A stretch of 64,000 bases of DNA, taken from assembly GCA_964462945.1 (NCBI GenBank), contig CAYWZW010000016.1, forward strand, positions 1 through 64,000. Direction: 5' to 3'. Below the pieces are notes generated by a model, which worked only from the letters and a program-made list of their open reading frames with translations, was not told the DNA's origin and did not search any database. Numbering within the stretch: the first letter of the stretch is position 1; the number at the start of each line of letters is the position of its first letter. This document shows, piece by piece, positions 54,732 to 62,086 of this stretch. Origin of the DNA: GCA-020343675 sp964462945. GTDB lineage: Bacteria; Planctomycetota; Phycisphaerae; Sedimentisphaerales; Anaerobacaceae. Both the position numbers and the translations under genes were made by a program.

Positions 54732-56831
54732 ATGCCCAAAACTGGCTTGAAATGTTTGCGCGGAGTGGTGATTGGGGTAACTGCCGGGGTGACGGCGTTG
54801 CTTGTGTGGCAGTTGGGCTGGCTGGAATCCTGGGAAGCCCCGACGTGGGCGTGGCGTGCCCGATTTTTTGCACAACGAGAGAGCCTCTCGCCCCAGGTCA
54901 AACTGATTCTGCTGGACCAGGCCAGTCTCGATTGGGCGCAACGAGAAAACCCTGATTGGGGTTGGCCGTGGCCCCGGGAGGTGTATGGCGCGATCCCGGC
55001 GTTCTGTGCGAGAGCCGGCGCCCGGGTCCTTTCCATCGACGTGTTCTTCACCGAGCCTTCTGCGCGTGGAGTATCGGACGACGAGGCGCTGGGACAGGCC
55101 CTGAAAGCCGGTACGCCGACGGTCCTGGCTGTCATGCCGGGCGGGGACCGGAAGGCGTGGCCGGAGTACATGCCTCGCCCGAACCTGAGGACCGGTCTGG
55201 CGACCGTGACCCAGCCCGCACATCTACTGTTTCCCGTGCAGGAGGTAGCCTCCGGCGCGGTAGCTGTGGGCCACGTCGTGGGCACGCCGGACGCCGATGG
55301 CATATTTCGGCGGATATCCCCTTTTTGCCGCTTTGATGGCGTCGATATCCCAGCCCTCGGCCTGGCGGCGTGCTTGACCACAGGCACGGAATCCTTACCT
55401 GTCGCGACTTCAGCCGGGCAATTGCGGGTGGGGAGCGCGATTATTCCTCTGGATCGCCGCGGCAATGCCATCCTGCGATTCAAAAGCCGCGACGGTTTGC
55501 CGGAAGCGGTTTCTGCTGCGTCGGTCATCCAGTCCGAGCTACGATTGCGCGAGGGCGACACAGCCCCCTTATCGCCGGAGATCTTCAAAGACTGTTATGT
55601 TTTTGTCGGGTACACCGCGCCGGGCCTGCTGGACCTGCGACCGATCCCGGTCAATCCCAAGTGTCCCGGAGTCGTCCTGCACGCGACGTTCGTCGACAAC
55701 CTGATCACGAATTCCTTCATCGCCGATTCGCCTTCATCGATGGTCATCCCAGGCGTGATGGCAGCGGCCCTTGCCGCCGCGATCTCCCTGACCTACGGGG
55801 GCAAATGGTGGCAGGCGGGACCGCTGGCCCTCGCCTGGCTGGCGGCGCCGATCGTCATCGGGTTTGCCGCCTACGCCAAAGGACAATGGTGGCCGGTGGT
55901 CGCCCAAGCGAGTGCCTCGGCGCTGGGCATGGTCGGCGCACTGGCCATGAACTACTGGGCCGAGGGGCGCCAGAAGGCGTTCATCAAGCAGGCATTCCGG
56001 CACTATCTCAGCGGCGAGGTGATCGAGAAGATCATTCGCGATCCCAAGCATCTGCAATTGGGCGGCGAGAAGCGGGAATTGACGATCATGTTCACGGACC
56101 TGGCCGGATTCTCGACGTTCTCCGAGAGACTCGGCCCAGTCGAGCTGACGGCTTTGCTCAACGATTACCTCAGCGAGATGACGGACATCATCATGGACGA
56201 GGGTGGCACGCTTGACAAATACGAGGGCGATGCGATCATTACATTCTGGAATGCGCCACTGGCGCAATCGGACCATGCCGTGCGTGCCTGTCGTGCGGCG
56301 CTGCGCTGTCAACGGCGGCTGGCCGAGCTTCGGGAGGCCTACTTGAAACGCGCGGGGGCGGCGTTGCGGATGAGGGTGGGGCTCAACACCGGAGATGTCG
56401 TGGTCGGCAACATGGGGTCACGAAAACGCTTCAACTACACGATCCTGGGTGATGCGGCAAACCTGGCGTCCCGCCTGGAAGGTGCTAACAAGGCGTTCGG
56501 CACGGAGATGATGGTTTCCGAGAGTACCTGGCGACAGGCGTCCAGCCACTTCCGCGGCCGCAAGCTGGCAGACCTGCGTGTGGTGGGCAGAAAGACCGCC
56601 GTGGAGGTGTACGAGCTGACGGGATTCGCGACGGATGCCGTGCCGGGTGGCTGGGATGTATTTGCCGCCGGACTGGCTCGTTTCCGGGAAGGCAATTTCG
56701 CCGCGGCGAAGGATGTTTTCGAGCAACTGCCTGACGATCCGGCGGCGAGGAGTTATGTGCGGCGCTGTGCGGAACTGTGTGCTCATCCTCCGGCGTCGTG
56801 GGATGGCGTATGGGGACTGACGGAAAAATGA
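54732..56831 (+). CDS. CHASE2-domain class III adenylate cyclase
   Basis: 699 aa. One membrane helix at about 12-30, a CHASE2 sensor domain at about 35-335 outside the cytoplasm (VKLILLDQASLDW, GARVLSIDVFFTEPS), three more helices at about 337-357, 363-383 and 388-408, then a cytoplasmic cyclase domain at about 447-630. Metal-binding D456 (FTDLAGFS) and D500 (YEGDAI), substrate-selecting K496 and D574, and transition-state N577 and R581 (LGDAANLASR) are all present. The K/D pair points to ATP, so the product is probably cAMP. It is followed by a phosphodiesterase-like gene and a cyclic-nucleotide-binding channel. The start at 54732 has only a weak ribosome binding site. Confidence 0.93.
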   Translation: MPKTGLKCLRGVVIGVTAGVTALLVWQLGWLESWEAPTWAWRARFFAQRESLSPQVKLILLDQASLDWAQRENPDWGWPWPREVYGAIPAFCARAGARVLSIDVFFTEPSARGVSDDEALGQALKAGTPTVLAVMPGGDRKAWPEYMPRPNLRTGLATVTQPAHLLFPVQEVASGAVAVGHVVGTPDADGIFRRISPFCRFDGVDIPALGLAACLTTGTESLPVATSAGQLRVGSAIIPLDRRGNAILRFKSRDGLPEAVSAASVIQSELRLREGDTAPLSPEIFKDCYVFVGYTAPGLLDLRPIPVNPKCPGVVLHATFVDNLITNSFIADSPSSMVIPGVMAAALAAAISLTYGGKWWQAGPLALAWLAAPIVIGFAAYAKGQWWPVVAQASASALGMVGALAMNYWAEGRQKAFIKQAFRHYLSGEVIEKIIRDPKHLQLGGEKRELTIMFTDLAGFSTFSERLGPVELTALLNDYLSEMTDIIMDEGGTLDKYEGDAIITFWNAPLAQSDHAVRACRAALRCQRRLAELREAYLKRAGAALRMRVGLNTGDVVVGNMGSRKRFNYTILGDAANLASRLEGANKAFGTEMMVSESTWRQASSHFRGRKLADLRVVGRKTAVEVYELTGFATDAVPGGWDVFAAGLARFREGNFAAAKDVFEQLPDDPAARSYVRRCAELCAHPPASWDGVWGLTEK

Positions 56832-57670
56832 GCCTGCGGCTTTTCATTGGCGGAATGCGAGGGAGCCGGCCAGCCACCGGGGCGGCCTTCGAGGAATTCG
56901 GCGGCGACACGTCGTCGCTGCTGCTCGTCGGGTCGCATGGCGAACGCCTCGTGCTCGATGCCGGGACCGGCATGCGTGCCATTGCCGAGCAGTTGGCCCA
57001 GACAGAACCGGGCAAGGTGACCGTGTTGTTCTCGCATTACCATCTCGACCACATAGCTGGGCTGATGATGAACCCCTTATTCCACAGGCGGGACTGGTCT
57101 TTCAACCTCGTGGGCCCGACCTTCGCCGACGGGGGTGTTCGCGACGCCGTGACACGGCTACTCGCCCCCCCGTATTGGCCGGTATCCTGGGAGCAAATGA
57201 GCGCACGGCTCGATTTTGCCGAGTTTGCGGCGGATGAAATCCGGATTGGATGTCTGCAAGTGTGCGGATGTCCGGTGCCGCATCCGGGCGGGTGCATGGC
57301 CTATCGTATCGACGACGCCGGCTGCGGGGCATCCGTGGTCTTTGCGACTGATCTCGAATGGCGGAAGCGCTCGAGCGCAGATGAGACGGCGTTCATGGCG
57401 ATGTGCCGCGAACCCAGGCCCGCCGATATGCTCATCATCGACGCCCATTTCGCCGAGGCAGATCAGGCTGCCTTTGCCGGGTGGGGCCACAGTTGTTGGG
57501 AGGATTGCCTGGAGATTGCGGAGTCCGCAGGCATCAAACAAACGATACTCGGACATCACGCCCCTGACGCAGACGACAAAGTATTGCGCGCCCGGGAACG
57601 GCAAGTGAAGAAACGCAAGCCTGGCAGCCTGCTTGCCCGGGCGGGACAATGGTTGACTATTGGTGGCTGA
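56828..57670 (+). CDS. Metallo-beta-lactamase-fold hydrolase, likely cyclic-nucleotide phosphodiesterase
   Basis: 280 aa from the ATG at 56828, which overlaps the cyclase stop (ATGA). The zinc motif is H70-x-H72-x-D74-H75 in FSHYHLDHIAGLMM. This matches most of the class II cyclic-nucleotide phosphodiesterase signature (H-x-H-L-D-H-[LIVM]-x-[GS]-[LIVMA]-[LIVM]2), though the last S-[AP] of that signature is absent. Later ligands are likely H in VPHPGG, D in FATDLEW and H in LGHHAPD. No signal peptide, so it is cytoplasmic, where the cyclase product would be. Position between cyclase and cyclic-nucleotide channel supports the role; other MBL-fold activities remain possible. Confidence 0.75.
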   Translation: MSLRLFIGGMRGSRPATGAAFEEFGGDTSSLLLVGSHGERLVLDAGTGMRAIAEQLAQTEPGKVTVLFSHYHLDHIAGLMMNPLFHRRDWSFNLVGPTFADGGVRDAVTRLLAPPYWPVSWEQMSARLDFAEFAADEIRIGCLQVCGCPVPHPGGCMAYRIDDAGCGASVVFATDLEWRKRSSADETAFMAMCREPRPADMLIIDAHFAEADQAAFAGWGHSCWEDCLEIAESAGIKQTILGHHAPDADDKVLRARERQVKKRKPGSLLARAGQWLTIGG

Positions 57671-57679
57671 GGAGTAATC

Positions 57680-59311
57680 ATGCTGGACCGGCTCGAACCT
57701 ATACTGCCCCACATTCAGAACGTCACCTTGGCGATGGGGGTGCTGTTCGTTGCGTATCTGCTGACCGTCCCGCTGCGTCGCCGCTACCCCTCCTCTGTCG
57801 GCGTCGAAACGGGACGGCGCTCCGGTCGGCAGTTCGTCGGCGTGGTGCTGAACTACGTGGCGTTCTCATTGCTGGTGCTGTTACTTTCCCTTCCGCTAAC
57901 CCACTGGCTCGATCGCGCTGACCAGTTGCAGACTTGGGCGAAGTACTATCAAGCCTGGCTGTCGTTCTGGGGCATTTATGCGCTTGTACGCCTTGTCGAA
58001 GGACTGCTGGTCGAGACGTTCGCGCAGATGGGGCGGGCCTGTCCCCTCAGCCGTCTGACTCGGGGTCTGCTCCGTCTGGCGATCATGTTGGGCGTCACCT
58101 TCATGCTGATCAGGTACCAATTAGAGTTTAAGATCGGCGTGTTGCTCACTTCGACCGCAATTGTAACCGGCGTCATCGGCTTCGCGATGCAAGGAGTGTT
58201 GGGTAATCTGCTGGCGGGCATGTCCCTGCACGCCTGCCGTTCTATGGCGGTAGGCGATTGGCTCGAGGTGGATGGAATGATCGGGCAGGTGATCCTGGTC
58301 AACTGGCGCGAGACGCGGCTGCGCACCCTCGGCGGTCACATCGTGATTATCCCCAACGGCAAACTCGCGGACACGACCCTGCGCAATTTCTCCTCCCCCA
58401 CCACTTTGCGCCGGCACGAGGTGCCGGTGTCGGCCAGCTACGGAGATGCGCCGGGCGACGTCATCGCTGCACTGATCGAGGCCGCACAAAGCGTGCCGAT
58501 GGTCGAGACAAACCCGGTCCCGGATGCCTACGTGACCGGATTCAAGGACTTCTGCATCGAATACGTGCTGCGGTTCTGGTCGAAGCAGTACGAGCAGCGC
58601 ATGAGGATCGAAGGCGACGTAATGAGGATGATCTGGTACAAGTTCAGCCGCCGCGGGATCGAGATCCCGTTCCCTATGAGCGGGCGCCTGCTCGACAACT
58701 TCATGCAGGCGGTTCATGCTCAGCACTTCGAGAAGCCGCTGGCATCGGAGATAGGGCGTATTGTGGATGACCTGCTCCGCAGCGACTTCGGGCGCAAGCT
58801 CATGGCCGGCCCCGACGGCCTCTGTATGCTCAGCCGCGACGAGCTGAAGGCGGTGGCGAGGGATGTGAAACGCGCCCGCTTCACTCACGGTGAAACTCTG
58901 ATGCGCCAAAATGATGACGGAGAGTCGTTCTACGTCCTGGTTCAGGGAAAGGTGCACGGCAGCATTGCGAGCTCCGACACCGCCCACCCCGTCGAATTCG
59001 AATTGCAGCCCGGAGCGCTGTTCGGCGAGATGAGCCTCCTGACCGGCTTGCCGAGAAGCGCGACCATGACGGCCGCCATGGATTGCGAATTGCTCGAATT
59101 CGATCAGACTGCCTTCACGCACCTTCTGTCCCTCCGGGAAGAGATCCCGCGTGTGCTCTCGGACCTGGCAGCGGCCCGTGCAAGGGAGAATGCGGAGTCG
59201 CTGCAGAGGCTGCGTGCCTCCGCGACGGTTCCGCCGGAACTGGCGCGTGATGGCATTCTGCATCGTCTCAAACGTATGCTTGGCGAGTGGGGGGCGAGGC
59301 GAGCAGATTAG
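57680..59311 (+). CDS. MscS-family channel with C-terminal cyclic-nucleotide-binding domain
   Basis: 543 aa, ATG at 57680 after GAGGAG, 9 nt past the previous stop. Membrane helices lie at about 12-30, 52-72, 90-112 and 128-145, and the pore helix is at about 155-185 (TGVIGFAMQGVLGNLLAGMS). The MscS beta domain follows (AVGDWLEVDGMIGQVILVNW, IIPNGKL). Residues about 385-510 form a cNMP-binding domain with the phosphate-binding cassette FGEMSLLTGLPRSATM (G449, E450, R459). This is the layout of the bacterial cyclic-nucleotide-gated channels of the MscS superfamily. As last gene of the operon it is the probable effector of the cyclase. Confidence 0.93.
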   Translation: MLDRLEPILPHIQNVTLAMGVLFVAYLLTVPLRRRYPSSVGVETGRRSGRQFVGVVLNYVAFSLLVLLLSLPLTHWLDRADQLQTWAKYYQAWLSFWGIYALVRLVEGLLVETFAQMGRACPLSRLTRGLLRLAIMLGVTFMLIRYQLEFKIGVLLTSTAIVTGVIGFAMQGVLGNLLAGMSLHACRSMAVGDWLEVDGMIGQVILVNWRETRLRTLGGHIVIIPNGKLADTTLRNFSSPTTLRRHEVPVSASYGDAPGDVIAALIEAAQSVPMVETNPVPDAYVTGFKDFCIEYVLRFWSKQYEQRMRIEGDVMRMIWYKFSRRGIEIPFPMSGRLLDNFMQAVHAQHFEKPLASEIGRIVDDLLRSDFGRKLMAGPDGLCMLSRDELKAVARDVKRARFTHGETLMRQNDDGESFYVLVQGKVHGSIASSDTAHPVEFELQPGALFGEMSLLTGLPRSATMTAAMDCELLEFDQTAFTHLLSLREEIPRVLSDLAAARARENAESLQRLRASATVPPELARDGILHRLKRMLGEWGARRAD

Positions 59312-59499
59312 ACAGTATGCACATCCTCTGTCAACTATCGTTACAGTGATCCATGTTGGATAGATGTGACCTGCAAGTGGAAAGGGATATCACTTGCCGC
59401 GCTGAAATCGGACCACCGTAACACTGTGGAGTTTCCCACACATACTCTCCTGCAAGAAGAAGGCAGGCGCACTTCAGCGAATACCTACATCGCATCATA

Positions 59500-59605
59500 T
59501 AGCGGTATCTGAGTACCAGACGCCTATGAAGAACTCAAAGTCAAATACCAGAATCCGTGTTGCCACAATTCTTCTCGACGCATCCGCGTTGCGCCTATGA
59601 GCCAC
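59500..59605 (+). repeat. Dispersed repeat family A, partial copy 6
   Basis: ATGAAGAACTCAAAGTCAAA, AATCCGTGTTGCCAC and GCATCCGCGTTGCG match copies 1, 2 and 4. It stands about 190 bp after the channel gene, with no LamG gene nearby. Confidence 0.55.
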
Positions 59606-59627
59606 ATGCACCCACCAGCCGACAGCG

Positions 59628-59798
59628 TTCATTGAATACGATAATAATAAGAAAAATTGTGTCCTTGGCCCAAAATCTAACATTTTTTAGGACTTGATAC
59701 GGCAAAAATCGATGTCTGTGGAGACATTTCGGAGACACGCCAAGTCAAGGAAATCTGACCTTTTGTGCGTGAAAAAAAGTGGGGTCGTTTCGAGGCTA
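59628..59798 (+). repeat. Dispersed repeat family B, copy 6
   Basis: TTCATTGAATACGATAATAA start, GTCTGTGGAGACATTTCGGA and GTCAAGGAAATCTGACC. It leads into a TPR tail on the opposite strand. Confidence 0.8.
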
Positions 59799-59800
59799 TG

Positions 59801-59935
59801 TCACTTCCTTATATTCTTGACTTGCGGCAGTTCTGCTCGCCACTGCTGAGCCTTTTCCGGCTTGTTCCAGGCTTCGTAGAGTTCGATCAGAACATGCCAT
59901 GATTTCAATATGAGTGGATGGACGTACGGACGGTT
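59801..59935 (-). pseudogene. 3' fragment of a TPR gene
   Basis: Minus strand reads HPLILKSWHVLIELYEAWNK, then PEKAQQWRAELPQVKNIRK and TGA, the same ending as at 18365 and 45819. No upstream part of the gene is present. Confidence 0.7.
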
Positions 59936-60104
59936 TGATGCTCCGCCGGGCGGCCTTGATCTCGAGCTGGATGTGTCGAATGGCGAACCTTTCGGAAGAT
60001 GAGTGAAATTTAAATGAAATCTTGGTACTATATTACTTGAAGTGTACAGGTTTTTTGAGCGAAATGTATATAGCAAATCCCAGATTATGTAGTATAGGAA
60101 AGTG

Positions 60105-62069
60105 ATGTCGAATTCGCCTACAAAATCTTCAGGGCGGATGTCTGTTTCGCGATCTTGTTCACAAGATATAGTAAAGCAGCATTCAAGCCAAGGCTTGGAG
60201 AGGTTGCTACAAAGCTTTCTCTTTTTTATTCTTTTCTATCTGTATCTCTGGCTCTATGTGGATCTGCGACTAATATACCATGGGGCTGGCATTATTACAA
60301 ATTTTCCAGTCTTTTACAAAGGCTGGACTTTTTTTCTGCCGTTTCTATCATACCCAGGCGGACCTCTCGAATACCTCTCAGCTTTCTTGTCTCAGCTCTT
60401 CTACTATTCCTGGATCGGAGCTCTTGTTGTAACAGTGCAAGCCTGGTTGCTCAGCGTATGTATAGACTATCTGTTGAAAGCAGCAAACTTATCGCGAATT
60501 CGCTGGATTTGCTTTATCTTACCGATTCTTCTGCTTGTTCTCTACACCCGGTATGCCTATCACTTTGCCACAACAATGGCTTTTTTAACCGCGTTGCTAA
60601 CTGCATGTATGTACCTGAAAATAACTCGGTCACGTGATAAGACTTTCAATTGTGTAATCGTCTATCTATTCCTGTCTGTCATTCTCTATTATCTTGCCGG
60701 CGGAGTATTTCTTCTTTTTGCAGTTATATGCGCAATTTACGAACTGATTTTCAGGTTCCGGTGGAAGATGAGCCTGTTCTATTTTTTATCCGCTGCTGCT
60801 ATTCCCTACGTCTTGGGCCGTCTGATCTTCCAGCTCAGTATCATCGATGCCTTTAGTAATTTATTGCCCTTCTCCTGGAAAATTCTGAAATATAATGCTC
60901 GCAAAAGAGCAATAACAATAGTCTATGTGCTTTATCTGCTTCCTCCTGTGACACTTCTTGTATTTGGTCTTTTGCAGATCCTCGGCAAGAGACTCCATTT
61001 CGAAGAAAAGCGGACCCCAAAAGGGCACCTAAATGAATCATCTAACCTACTGTTAAAGATATTTTCTTGGTATAAACACTCGCCAAAACTCAAATGTGCC
61101 ATCGAATCGCTGCTTTTGCTTGCTATTGCCAGTAGCGCCGTTTTCTTTTCCCGAAATGATAATCTTAGAACGAGGTTTAAGGTTGATTACTATGCCTACC
61201 ACAAGATGTGGCCCGAATTGCTCACGTCCGCTCAACATCATCCTGACGATCCCTTTATCGCTCACGCCGTTAACAGGGCGTTGTATCATGAGGGCCGACT
61301 CGGCTATGATATGTTCTCCTGGCCCCAACATCCGGATTACCTGTTTCTGTCTGATGAGAAATATAAGTGGATGTACTGGCAAATCTTCGATGTCTTTTTA
61401 GACATCGGCGTTATTAACGTAGCTGAAAATGCCCTGACTGAATGTCTCGAAGGGCTCGGTAGTCGCCCCATGATCCTTCAACGACTGGCCTTGATTAATA
61501 TGGTCAAGAATAATTCGGATTCGGCCAAGATCTATCTCGGCGCGCTGAGCAAGACTCTTTTTCATGCCGACTGGGCCAAACAGTATCTTGACCGCCTTCG
61601 GACCGACCCGAACCTCTCTGGGGACCGTTATATCCAGCATTTGCGCTCGTTGTGCCTGGACAAGGATTGCCCTACTTACTCCCTTTTCAAGGAGAGGACT
61701 CTTTCATGGCTCCTGGAGAAGAACGGTCAAAATCGCATGGCGTTTGAATATCTCATGGCCTGGTACATGCTCAACAGATATTTAGGCAAATTTGTCCAAA
61801 AAATTGAACTTCTGCCGGACTTAGGCTATGCCGAGCTGCCAACACATTATGAAGAAGCGGCTCTTATTCATGCATTCGCAGCAAAACCCCCCCTCTCCCT
61901 GAGCGATTATCCGTCAAATCCTCAAGTGCGTCGACAGTTCGAAGACTTCAGTCGGATTCTAAGCGCTTATGGCGGAAACAAACAAGCAGCCTTGAATGAT
62001 CTGTCAAAAAAATTCCGAAACACTTACTTCTTCTATTATATCTATGCACCTAAAAGCCCAAGTAAATAG
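60105..62069 (+). CDS. Polytopic membrane protein, DUF6057-like, with C-terminal helical domain
   Basis: 654 aa from the ATG at 60105 (GTG at 60102 directly before it), after AGGAAA. About nine or ten hydrophobic helices fill residues 35-360 (FFILFYLYLWLYVDLRLIYH, LICFILPILLLVLYT-like, IYVLYLLPPVTLLVFGLLQI-like). The C-terminal 250 residues are soluble and helical, resembling TPR-like units (HHPDDPFIAHAVNRALYHEG, AENALTECLEGLGSRPMILQ). From memory, such proteins (DUF6057) occur next to TolB-like proteins in Bacteroidota, and the next gene here is exactly that. The DNA is more AT-rich than its neighbours, which hints at transfer. Role unknown. Confidence 0.7.
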   Translation: MSNSPTKSSGRMSVSRSCSQDIVKQHSSQGLERLLQSFLFFILFYLYLWLYVDLRLIYHGAGIITNFPVFYKGWTFFLPFLSYPGGPLEYLSAFLSQLFYYSWIGALVVTVQAWLLSVCIDYLLKAANLSRIRWICFILPILLLVLYTRYAYHFATTMAFLTALLTACMYLKITRSRDKTFNCVIVYLFLSVILYYLAGGVFLLFAVICAIYELIFRFRWKMSLFYFLSAAAIPYVLGRLIFQLSIIDAFSNLLPFSWKILKYNARKRAITIVYVLYLLPPVTLLVFGLLQILGKRLHFEEKRTPKGHLNESSNLLLKIFSWYKHSPKLKCAIESLLLLAIASSAVFFSRNDNLRTRFKVDYYAYHKMWPELLTSAQHHPDDPFIAHAVNRALYHEGRLGYDMFSWPQHPDYLFLSDEKYKWMYWQIFDVFLDIGVINVAENALTECLEGLGSRPMILQRLALINMVKNNSDSAKIYLGALSKTLFHADWAKQYLDRLRTDPNLSGDRYIQHLRSLCLDKDCPTYSLFKERTLSWLLEKNGQNRMAFEYLMAWYMLNRYLGKFVQKIELLPDLGYAELPTHYEEAALIHAFAAKPPLSLSDYPSNPQVRRQFEDFSRILSAYGGNKQAALNDLSKKFRNTYFFYYIYAPKSPSK

Positions 62070-62086
62070 CCCCGTCGAATAAGCGT

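Noticed and set aside
58121..59263. 380-codon minus-strand frame opposite the MscS-cNMP gene
   Set aside because: Rich in H, R and Q, without domains; the plus strand encodes a complete channel.
53321..59311. Anti-phage cyclase system (CBASS or Pycsar)
   Set aside because: The cyclase has a CHASE2 sensor and adenylate-type residues and the effector is an MscS channel; none of the usual CBASS cyclases, Cap proteins or TIR/TM effectors are present.
4633..59800. Integron-like gene cassettes, because repeats sit at gene ends in one orientation
   Set aside because: No integrase gene and no recognisable attC core sites (R'/R'' type) were seen; the idea is not supported by the sequence.
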